Below the pieces are notes generated by a model. It had not been told where the DNA came from. It searched no databases and worked only from the letters and a program-made list of their open reading frames with translations. From Maricaulis sp034659015 (GTDB taxonomy: Bacteria > Pseudomonadota > Alphaproteobacteria > Caulobacterales > Maricaulaceae), in NCBI GenBank assembly GCA_034659015.1, contig JAYEGL010000001.1, forward strand, positions 496,001 through 560,000: 64,000 bases of DNA, written 5' to 3'. The translations under genes and the position numbers were made by a program. Positions 25,159 through 32,447 of this stretch are shown piece after piece. The stretch's first letter is position 1, and every line of letters starts with the position of its first letter.

Positions 25159-27831
25159 ATGCTCGACCGTCTGATCGCCTTTGCGCTGAGCCAGCGCCTC
25201 TTCATCCTGGGCGCGGCGTTCGCGCTCGCCGTGGCCGGTGCCGTGGCCGGGCTTCGCCTGCCCATCGATGCCTTCCCGGAAATCGCCCCGACCCAGGTAA
25301 AGATCATCCTCAAGGCGCCGGGCATGACGCCGGAAGAGGTCGAGGCCCGGGTCGTCGTGCCGCTGGAAATGGAGTTGCTCGGCATCCCGCGCCAGACCGT
25401 GATGCGCGCCAAGGCAAAGTACGCCATCGCCGACATCACGATCGATTTCGAGGACGGGACCGATGTCTACTGGGCCCGCCAGCAGGTGTCCGAACGGCTC
25501 GCGGCCGTCAGCGACAGCCTGCCGGATACCGTCGAGGGCGGGCTGGCGCCGATCTCCACGGCCCTGTCCGAGCTCTACATGTTCACCCTGGAAGGCGGCG
25601 ACCTCTCGCTGGAGGAGCGCCGCTCCATCCTGGACTGGGTGATCCGGCCCAGCCTGCGCACCCTGCCGGGCGTGGCCGACGTCAACGCCCTGGGCGGACG
25701 GGCGCGTACCTTCGAGGTCGTGCCGGACGAAGCGGCGATGGTGGCGGCCGGGATCGGGGTCCCCGAATTGCGGGCGGCGCTGGAGGCGAACAACCGCAAT
25801 GACGGCGCCGGCCGTATCAATGACGGCGAAGAGGCGCTGGTCGTGCGCAGTCTCGGTGCCACGGAAACCACGGACGATATTGCGGCGCTCGTCGTGCGCA
25901 GCGATGCCGAAGCGCCGGTGCGGGTGAGCGATGTCGCCGAGGTGCGCATCGGCGCGCTGACGCGCTACGGCTCGGTGACGATGGACGGTGAGGGCGAGGC
26001 CGTGGAAGGCATCGTCGTGGCGCTGCGCGGCGCCGATGCGCGCGCCGTCGTCAGCGGTGTCCGGGACCGCCTCGCCATGCTCGAGCAGAGCTTTCCCGAA
26101 GGCCTGCGTGTCGTGCCCTTCTACGACCGCTCCGACCTCATCGAACGGGCCGTCGGCACGGTGTCCGAAGCCTTGCTGATCGCCGTCGCCCTGGTGGTGG
26201 CCATCCTGGTGCTCTTCCTGGGCAATCTGCGGGCGGCGCTGGTCGTGACGCTGATCCTGCCCTTCTCGGCCCTGCTGACTTTCCTGCTCATGCAGACGGT
26301 GGGCCTTTCGGCCAATCTGATGAGCCTGGGCGGTCTGGCCATTGCCATCGGCATGATCGTCGACGGCGCCATCGTGGTGACGGAAAACACGGTCGAGCGC
26401 CTGAACGAGCGCGGCGGCGAGAACCGGCTTCACACGGTCTATCGTGCCGCCAGCGAAGTGGCGATGCCGACCGCGGCGGGCACGCTGATCATCTGCCTGG
26501 TCTTCGTGCCGCTGATCACGCTGCAGGGGCTGGAGGGCAAGCTCTTCTCGCCGGTCGCCCTGACCATCGTCTTCGCCCTGGGCGGCGCCATGCTGCTGGC
26601 GATGACGCTGATCCCCGTTCTTGCTGCTTTCGCCCTGCGACCGGGCAAGGGGCGCGAGGCGCTGGTCATGCGCCTTCTCGGGCCGGTCTTCGAATGGACG
26701 CTGGCGCGGGCCCTGAAAATGCCGGTCATCGTCTATGCGATCGCCGCTGCCTGTGTGGTCCTGGCCGGGCTGAGCTATGCCGGCGCCGGCAAGATCTTCA
26801 TGCCGACCATGAATGAGGGCGCCGTGGTGATGCAGCTCTCCAGCCTGCCCTCGATCAATCTCGACCAGAGCCAGGCCGACGATCTGCGGATCGAGGCCGC
26901 CCTGATCGAACGCGTGCCGGAAGTCGAGCACGTCATCGCCCGCGTCGGCTCGGACGAGCTGGGCCTGGACCCGATGAGCCTCAATGAAAGCGACGCCTTC
27001 CTGCAACTGGCGCCGCGCGAGGACTGGCGCGGGCCGGATACGGACTGGCTGGTCGGGGAAATGCGGGCCGTCATGGACGACTTCCCCGGTATCGAATCCT
27101 CCTTCACCCAACCGATCGAGATGCGCGTGTCGGAAATGCTGACCGGGTCGCGCGGCGACCTGGCGATCAAGATCTTCGGCACCGATGCCGATGCGCTGGC
27201 GCGCATTGCCGGCGAGATCGAGACGGTGGTGAGCGAGGTCGACGGAGCGGCGGACGTCTTCACCACCTCGAACGATCTGGCCGAGTATCTCCAGGTCTCG
27301 ATCGATCCGGAACGGGCCGGGCGCTACGGGTTCGATGTGCTGTTCGCCACCCTGCGCTCGCTCCGCCAGGCCCTGCTCATCCTGGCCAATATCCCCTTTG
27401 CCCTGGTCGGCGGTATCATCGCGCTGGGGCTCGCCGGGGAATACCTCTCCGTGCCGGCCTCGGTCGGCTTCATCGCCCTGCTCGGGATCGCCGTTCTCAA
27501 CGGTCTGGTGCTGATCACGCATTTCAACGATCTGCGCGCCCAGGGGCACGCCGTCGAGGAAATCGTGCTGAAAGGGACGCGGCGGCGCCTGCGTCCGGTG
27601 CTGATGACCGCCACGACCGCCGCCTTCGGCCTGGCGCCGCTGCTTTTCGCCAGCGGGCCCGGCGCGGAGATCCAGCGCCCCCTCGCGGTCGTGGTGATCG
27701 GCGGTCTCGTCTCCTCGACCCTTCTTACCCTTTACCTCCTGCCGCTTCTCTACCGCCGCTTCGGCGTGGAGAGCAGGCAGGCGGATGAACGCATGGAGGC
27801 CGCCCGATGGGTCCGTCCCTTTGCAAGCTGA
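25159..27831 (+). CDS. HME-type RND efflux pump (CzcA/CusA family) with an internal in-frame deletion
   Basis: An 890-residue inner-membrane proton/heavy-metal antiporter, whereas the family is normally 1030-1070 residues. N-terminal helix, first periplasmic loop and helices 2-7 are intact. The proton-relay helix reads LAIAIGMIVDGAIVVTEN, with the family's Asp and Glu present and the first CzcA Asp position replaced, as in CusA. Around residue 727 the sequence jumps from RAGRYGFDV (second periplasmic loop) to LFATLRSLRQALLI (end of helix 8). About 150 residues, covering the rest of that loop and most of helix 8, are missing without a frameshift. The pump is probably non-functional or altered, unless the assembly is wrong here. 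Metal specificity cannot be read. Confidence 0.88.
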   Translation: MLDRLIAFALSQRLFILGAAFALAVAGAVAGLRLPIDAFPEIAPTQVKIILKAPGMTPEEVEARVVVPLEMELLGIPRQTVMRAKAKYAIADITIDFEDGTDVYWARQQVSERLAAVSDSLPDTVEGGLAPISTALSELYMFTLEGGDLSLEERRSILDWVIRPSLRTLPGVADVNALGGRARTFEVVPDEAAMVAAGIGVPELRAALEANNRNDGAGRINDGEEALVVRSLGATETTDDIAALVVRSDAEAPVRVSDVAEVRIGALTRYGSVTMDGEGEAVEGIVVALRGADARAVVSGVRDRLAMLEQSFPEGLRVVPFYDRSDLIERAVGTVSEALLIAVALVVAILVLFLGNLRAALVVTLILPFSALLTFLLMQTVGLSANLMSLGGLAIAIGMIVDGAIVVTENTVERLNERGGENRLHTVYRAASEVAMPTAAGTLIICLVFVPLITLQGLEGKLFSPVALTIVFALGGAMLLAMTLIPVLAAFALRPGKGREALVMRLLGPVFEWTLARALKMPVIVYAIAAACVVLAGLSYAGAGKIFMPTMNEGAVVMQLSSLPSINLDQSQADDLRIEAALIERVPEVEHVIARVGSDELGLDPMSLNESDAFLQLAPREDWRGPDTDWLVGEMRAVMDDFPGIESSFTQPIEMRVSEMLTGSRGDLAIKIFGTDADALARIAGEIETVVSEVDGAADVFTTSNDLAEYLQVSIDPERAGRYGFDVLFATLRSLRQALLILANIPFALVGGIIALGLAGEYLSVPASVGFIALLGIAVLNGLVLITHFNDLRAQGHAVEEIVLKGTRRRLRPVLMTATTAAFGLAPLLFASGPGAEIQRPLAVVVIGGLVSSTLLTLYLLPLLYRRFGVESRQADERMEAARWVRPFAS

Positions 27832-28118
27832 GCCTGGTCTGCCCGCGCGAGATCCGCACGGCCCTCGCCGACATTCTCGACGACCTGCCCGATGCCGTAC
27901 CCGGCTACACCATGCTGGACGCCGAGGGGCGCGGCGCCGACATGCGGCTGGCCACGGCCGGCGAGCGTGTGCGCGGCGCGATGCAGGCCGTGCAGTTCGT
28001 GATGATCCTGCCGCGCGAGGCGGTGGCCGGTGTGCTCGATGCAATCGCGGCGCGCTGCCCGCGCCGGCAGATCGCCTACTGGATCGAACCTGTTGAAGAC
28101 TTTGGACGGCTGACATGA
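27807..28118 (+). CDS. DUF3240 family protein (PII/CutA-like) of metal efflux operons
   Basis: A 103-residue soluble protein. The pattern LSLVCPREIRTALADILDDL, then PGYTMLDAEGRG, RVRGAMQAVQFVMILP and a C-terminal AYWIEPVEDFGRL fits DUF3240, a ferredoxin-like PII/CutA-type fold commonly encoded with CzcCBA-like pumps. Its role in those operons is not settled; a metal-sensing or pump-modulating role has been considered. It overlaps the pump gene by 25 bases and the outer-membrane factor gene by 4 bases, so it is tightly coupled with both. Confidence 0.8.
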   Translation: MGPSLCKLSLVCPREIRTALADILDDLPDAVPGYTMLDAEGRGADMRLATAGERVRGAMQAVQFVMILPREAVAGVLDAIAARCPRRQIAYWIEPVEDFGRLT

Positions 28119-29371
28119 GACACGCGTTTTCCGCCCTGGCCCTGGCCGGTCTCGCCTTCCTGGCGGGGGCCGGCACCGGCGACGCCCAGCCCGCCGAAGC
28201 GCAGGTGCGCGCCGCGCTCGAAAGCGCGCCGGCCGTCGCTGCGGCCCGGGCCGACCGCGCCGCCGCCCTGGCGCGGGCCGAACAGACCGGTCTGGGCGGG
28301 TATGAAACCAGCCTGGATGCCGGTCTGGCGCGGCGCGAGGTCGATGCGTCGGGTGACAGTATGGAGTGGCAACTCGGTGTGTCCCGGCGCTTCCGCTGGC
28401 CGGAAAAGCGCCGTCTGGATGCCGAGCTGTCCCGCACGGAAACCGCCCTGGCCGAAGCGGCCTATGCGCATGCCTGGCAGGCCGGGGCCCTCGACTGGGC
28501 CGGTCTGTGGGTCCGCTGGGACCGGGCCCGGATCCTGGAAGACGTCATGGCAAACCGGGCCGACGATGCCCGGACGCGCCGGGATGCGGAGCGGGCCAGG
28601 CTCGACCAGGCCCGGGGGCGGGCTGTCGATGTCGACCGTCTGGGACGGGATCTCGCCCTGGCCGAAGCCGCGCTGGAGACGGCACGGCAGGAGACCGAAC
28701 TGGCCCGCCTGGCGCTGGACGCCCGCTTTGCCGGCACCGCCCGTCCGGATCTGGCAGCGGCGCTCGTGCCGGAAGCCTGTGGCGGCGATGGCGACAGCGA
28801 CCCGCTTTCCGAAATGCTGCAGGCCAGTCCGGCGCTGCGCACCGCGCGCCTTGCGCTCGACCATGCCCGGCTCGTGCGGCGCCGCGCTGAATACGACCGG
28901 CGCACCGATCCGCAGCTGGGCCTTCAGGTCTTCAGCGAGCGCGATGGCCGCGAAACCGGCGTCGGCGTCACCGTATCCATGCCGATCGCCGGCGGACTGC
29001 GCGCTGCCCGCGTCGACGAGGCGGCCGGCAATCAGAACGGCCGCAGGGCGTCTCTCGCCGCGGTCGAGGCCGAAGCCCGGCGCGCGGCGCTGGAACTTGC
29101 GGCCCGGAACATCCGGACCGAGCGGCGCCTGCAACAGGCCCGCGACGCGGTTGCGGCTGCCGAACAGGTGCTCGCGCGGCTGGAACGCGGCCGCGACCTG
29201 CAAGCCGTCACCGTGCTGGATATCCTGGAAGCCCGTTCCGCCCTGTGGTCGGCGCGCGAAGCGGAGATCGACGCGCGCGCCGACAGGCTGGAAGTCCGCC
29301 TGCATCGCGGTATCCGCCTTGGTTGCGTGCTCGGTCCGGAGAACGAGCCTGATGCGCCGCACATTCCGTAG
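28115..29371 (+). CDS. TolC-like outer-membrane factor (CzcC-like)
   Basis: A 418-residue outer-membrane efflux channel. It has a signal peptide ending near GTGDAQP, two repeats of long alpha-helical hairpins rich in Ala/Arg/Glu (for example LARAEQ, ALETARQETELARLAL, ARNIRTERRLQQARDAVAAAEQVLARLERG), and short beta segments such as DPQLGLQVFSERDGRETGVGVTVSMP. With the fusion protein and RND pump it would complete a tripartite metal exporter. It overlaps the DUF3240 gene by an ATGA junction. The C-terminal LDILEARSALW is typical of the family. Confidence 0.9.
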   Translation: MRHAFSALALAGLAFLAGAGTGDAQPAEAQVRAALESAPAVAAARADRAAALARAEQTGLGGYETSLDAGLARREVDASGDSMEWQLGVSRRFRWPEKRRLDAELSRTETALAEAAYAHAWQAGALDWAGLWVRWDRARILEDVMANRADDARTRRDAERARLDQARGRAVDVDRLGRDLALAEAALETARQETELARLALDARFAGTARPDLAAALVPEACGGDGDSDPLSEMLQASPALRTARLALDHARLVRRRAEYDRRTDPQLGLQVFSERDGRETGVGVTVSMPIAGGLRAARVDEAAGNQNGRRASLAAVEAEARRAALELAARNIRTERRLQQARDAVAAAEQVLARLERGRDLQAVTVLDILEARSALWSAREAEIDARADRLEVRLHRGIRLGCVLGPENEPDAPHIP

Positions 29372-29405
29372 GCCGGGAGCCAATAATATCTTGAAAGGGG
29401 CCTGG

Positions 29406-29431
29406 GCACGCGCCCTGTAGCAGGCGCGTGC
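29406..29431 (+). terminator. Hairpin terminator after the efflux operon
   Basis: GCACGCGCC (29406-29414) pairs perfectly with GGCGCGTGC (29423-29431) across an 8-base loop. It lies 35 bases after the outer-membrane factor stop. There is only a short T run after it, so it may be Rho-assisted. Confidence 0.55.
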
Positions 29432-29490
29432 TTGCCGGGAGACGCGGGATCGTATCTCCTAAGCCGGCACACCCATCTTGTGGACGCGTT

Positions 29491-31323
29491 TTGGCCAAGC
29501 ACTCCCAGTCCCTTGCGCCGCTGTTTCCGATCGACCGGCGCAGCCAGTTGTCGATGCAGGAGCAGATCCGGCGCAGCGTGATCGAGGCGATCTATGCCGA
29601 GGTCTTCCCGCCGGGCGCGCGCCTGCCGTCCTCGCGCCGCCTGTCGAAGGAGCTGGGTGTGTCGCGAAACACGGTCTTCCTGGCCTATCAGCAGCTGATC
29701 GCGGAAGGCCATCTGGCGACGCGCGAACGCTCGGGGCTCTACGTGCCCGACAATGCCCCGGCGCGGCGCATGATCGCCCCGGCACCGCCGGTGCGGCACG
29801 ATCCCGGCGAGCTGGCTGCGGCACTGGCCCGGCGCCTGCCCGCCCGGCCGGAGGCCGTGGACGGGTATCAATGCCCGCCGGACTGGCAGAAATACCGCTA
29901 TCCCTTCATCGAGGGGCGCTACGACAAGTCGCTCTTCCCGATCGCGGAATGGCGCGAGGCGAGCCGGCTGGCCCTGGCGGCGGCGGAAGTGGATCAGTGG
30001 TCGCTGGACAATGGCGAAGTGGACGATCCCGCGCTGGTCGAGGAGATCCGCACCAAACTCCTGCCGCGGCGGGGAATTGCGGCACGTCCCGACGAACTGC
30101 TGATCACGGTGGGCGAGCAGCAGGCCCTCTTCCTGGCCGTCCAGCTCCTGGCGGGGCGCAAGAGCCGGGTCGCCGTCGAGGATCCGGGGCTGCCCGAGCT
30201 GCGCGAACTCCTCGCCATGCGCGAGGCGCGCCTTCGGCACCAGCCCGTCGACGACAAGGGCATCGTGGTGGACGAGCGCCTCGACGCGAGTGACCTGGTT
30301 TGCGTCTCGGCAAGCCGGCAGCGGCCGACGGGGGTCACGCTCTCGCTGGAGCGGCGCAAGGCGCTTCTGGAAAAGGCGCGCGAACACGACTTCCTCGTGC
30401 TCGAGGACGATTTCGAATGCGAGATGAACTATCTCGGCAGCGCCGTGCCGGCCCTGCGCGGGCTGGAGGGCGGCGAACGCGTGGTCTATGTCGCCTCGCT
30501 TTCCAAGGTGCTCGCGCCGGGGGTGCGCCTGGGCTACATGGTGGCGGCGCCGGAGATCATCGCCGAGGCCCGGCGTCTGCGCGATCTCACGACGCGCCGG
30601 CCTTCGCCCAACAATCAGCGCGCGGCGGCCTTCTTTCTGTCGCTGGGGCATTACGATGCCATGATGCGGCGGCTCACCGAGGTCTGTGCGGAACGCCTGA
30701 TCGCACTGCGCGATGCGCTCAATCACTACCGGCCGCTATCCATTGCCGTCGCGCCGGTCGAGGGTGGAACCTCCTACTGGGTGCGCGGGCCGGAAGGCCT
30801 GGATGCCGGGCCGGTGATCCGGGCAGCCGAGGCGCGCGGCATCCTGATCGAGCCGGCCGACCACTGGTTCGCCGGCGAAGACGGTCCGCGCAACATGTTC
30901 CGCCTCGGCGTGACGTCATTGCCGGTCTCGGCGATCCGCCCCGGGATCGCCGAACTCTCCGCCGCCATGCGCGAGCTGGCCGACAACAGCGCCGGCCGCG
31001 CGGTGCCCGAGCCGCTCGGCGAGGCGGAGATGCGCGACCGGCTGTCCGGCGCAACCCTGCTCTACAAGACGGTCTACGGCGATCCCTGCACGATCGAGCT
31101 GCACCGCGACGGCGCGATGAGCGGCCGGGCCGGCTTTGCCGGCGAGGACCGCGACAGCGGACACTGGTGGATCGAGGGCGGGCGATGGTACCGTCAGTGG
31201 CGCAGCTGGGCCTTCGGCGAGCAGCTGGGTTTCGCCGTGGCGCTCGATGGCGATCAGCTGCTCTGGCTCGACGCCGAGGGCAATATCGTCGATTCCGCCG
31301 TGCTGGCACACGCGGCCGGCTGA
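29491..31323 (+). CDS. MocR-family PLP-dependent regulator with an extra C-terminal domain
   Basis: About 610 residues with a GntR-type winged helix at about 20-86 (SMQEQIRRSVIEAIYAEVFPPGARLPSSRRLSKELGVSRNTV in outline) and a class I aminotransferase-like domain at about 115-495. PLP lysine is Lys339 in ASLSKVLAPG. MocR proteins usually stop near 470-500 residues; here about 110 more follow, with a compact, Trp/Gly-rich block (from YKTVYGDPCTIELHRDG to LDAEGNIVDSAV) that looks like a small beta-barrel. Upstream and downstream genes suggest control of an amine/GABA pathway, as for GabR. The start is uncertain: TTG 29491 keeps the whole winged helix, while GTG 29428 lies in the terminator hairpin. 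Confidence 0.85.
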   Translation: MAKHSQSLAPLFPIDRRSQLSMQEQIRRSVIEAIYAEVFPPGARLPSSRRLSKELGVSRNTVFLAYQQLIAEGHLATRERSGLYVPDNAPARRMIAPAPPVRHDPGELAAALARRLPARPEAVDGYQCPPDWQKYRYPFIEGRYDKSLFPIAEWREASRLALAAAEVDQWSLDNGEVDDPALVEEIRTKLLPRRGIAARPDELLITVGEQQALFLAVQLLAGRKSRVAVEDPGLPELRELLAMREARLRHQPVDDKGIVVDERLDASDLVCVSASRQRPTGVTLSLERRKALLEKAREHDFLVLEDDFECEMNYLGSAVPALRGLEGGERVVYVASLSKVLAPGVRLGYMVAAPEIIAEARRLRDLTTRRPSPNNQRAAAFFLSLGHYDAMMRRLTEVCAERLIALRDALNHYRPLSIAVAPVEGGTSYWVRGPEGLDAGPVIRAAEARGILIEPADHWFAGEDGPRNMFRLGVTSLPVSAIRPGIAELSAAMRELADNSAGRAVPEPLGEAEMRDRLSGATLLYKTVYGDPCTIELHRDGAMSGRAGFAGEDRDSGHWWIEGGRWYRQWRSWAFGEQLGFAVALDGDQLLWLDAEGNIVDSAVLAHAAG

Positions 31324-31390
31324 ACTGGCCCCAACGGTTTCCCGTCAAAGCTGAAACTGGCTCCATACGCAGGTCCCAACTGGTTCTAAC
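31323..31390. promoter_or_regulatory. Three AACTGG direct repeats (candidate MocR sites)
   Basis: AACTGGCCCCAAC (31323-31335), AACTGGCTCCATAC (31355-31368) and AACTGGTTCTAAC (31378-31390) are direct repeats in the gap between the MocR gene and the carbon-nitrogen hydrolase gene. MocR regulators bind direct repeats. A related pair lies before gabD at 39769-39808. The first copy overlaps the MocR stop codon. Confidence 0.6.
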
Positions 31391-31468
31391 CGGGGTCCGG
31401 GTGCCCTGTCATGCTTCCGTCATGGATAGAGGCGGGGCCGGGCAGACGCCGGGCAGGGGACACGCGAC

Positions 31469-32389
31469 ATGCCGACACTGGGAATAGCCGCACTGCAACT
31501 GGACGCCGCTCCGCAGGGTAATCTGGAGCTGGTCGAGCGCGAGGTCCGCGCCGTTGCGAAACGCTTTCCCTGGCTGGATCTGGTCGTTATCGGCGAGCTG
31601 GCCGTGCACGGCCCGTCCCTCGATCATGCCGAACCGGCCGGCGGGCAGACGGAGGCACGCCTCCAGGCACTGGCGGCCGAGACCGGGCTCTGGCTGGTTC
31701 CGGGCTCGCTCTACGAGCGCCGCGGCGATGCCGTGTTCAACACCACGCCTGTGATCGACCCGCAGGGCGGGATCGTCGCGCGCTACGACAAGATGTTTCC
31801 CTTCCTGCCGTATGAGAAGGACGTTGCGGCGGGCCGGGACTATGTCGTTTTCGACATTCCCGGTGCGGGCCGTGTCGGCATCGCCATCTGCTATGACATG
31901 TGGTTTCCCGAAGCGATCCGCACGCTCGCCGCTATGGGCGCCGAGGTGGTCCTCCTGCCGACCATGACGAACACGATCGACCGCGATATCGAAGTGTCGA
32001 TTGCCCGGGCGAATGCCGCGATCAACCAGTGCTATTTCGTCGACGTGAACCTGGCCGGTGCGCTGGGGGTGGGCCGGTCGGTCGTCTTCGGGCCGGGCGG
32101 CGATCCGGTCTACGAGGCCGGCGCGGGCCGCGAGGTCCTGGTGCTCGATATCGAGCTGGACGAGGTGCGCCGGATGCGCGAGCGCGGCTGGAACGGGCTC
32201 GGCCAGGTGCTCAAGAGTTTTCGCGACAGCGATGTGCAATTCCCGATGCATGCCCAGAGCGATGCGCGGCGTCAGGCGATGCAGTCGCTTGGCCCGCTCG
32301 ACATGCCGCGGCGCCAGCGGGACAGGGCGGCCGGAGACACGGCCGACGGGGAGGCGGATCGGAAGCCGAAGCTGACGATCATCGACTAG
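31469..32389 (+). CDS. Carbon-nitrogen hydrolase (nitrilase superfamily amidase)
   Basis: A 306-residue amidase with the nitrilase-superfamily triad: Glu43 (VIGELAVHG), Lys108 (RYDKMFPF) and Cys141 (ICYDMWFPE). It hydrolyses a non-peptide C-N bond of an amide or carbamoyl compound. The branch cannot be fixed by eye; the N-carbamoylputrescine/beta-ureidopropionase/omega-amidase group is the nearest impression. The MocR-site repeats lie in front of it and gabD/gabT are encoded downstream. I therefore infer that it releases an omega-amino acid or acid from an amide, for example 4-aminobutyramide- or 5-aminovaleramide-like compounds. The C-terminal 30 residues are charged and probably disordered. 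Confidence 0.85.
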   Translation: MPTLGIAALQLDAAPQGNLELVEREVRAVAKRFPWLDLVVIGELAVHGPSLDHAEPAGGQTEARLQALAAETGLWLVPGSLYERRGDAVFNTTPVIDPQGGIVARYDKMFPFLPYEKDVAAGRDYVVFDIPGAGRVGIAICYDMWFPEAIRTLAAMGAEVVLLPTMTNTIDRDIEVSIARANAAINQCYFVDVNLAGALGVGRSVVFGPGGDPVYEAGAGREVLVLDIELDEVRRMRERGWNGLGQVLKSFRDSDVQFPMHAQSDARRQAMQSLGPLDMPRRQRDRAAGDTADGEADRKPKLTIID

Positions 32390-32393
32390 CGGG

Positions 32394-32410
32394 GCGGCCC
32401 GTGGGGCCGC
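32394..32410 (+). terminator. Short GC hairpin after the hydrolase gene
   Basis: GCGGCCC (32394-32400) pairs with GGGCCGC (32404-32410) across a 3-base loop, directly after the hydrolase stop and before the TBDR. There is no T run. It may end the transcript partially or only stabilise the mRNA end. Confidence 0.4.
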
Positions 32411-32447
32411 GTCAACACAAGGGGGCCGGCACGACCGGCGGAGTTTG

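Noticed and set aside
23980..28437. Very long open frame on the minus strand opposite the metal-efflux operon
   Set aside because: It is antisense to well-supported efflux genes, has no recognisable domain, and is rich in His/Arg/Gln/Gly as expected for a high-GC shadow frame.
29423..29490. GTG 29428 as start of the MocR gene
   Set aside because: It lies within the 3' arm of the terminator hairpin and would add a leader with no similarity. TTG 29491 is preferred, though its ribosome site is weak.
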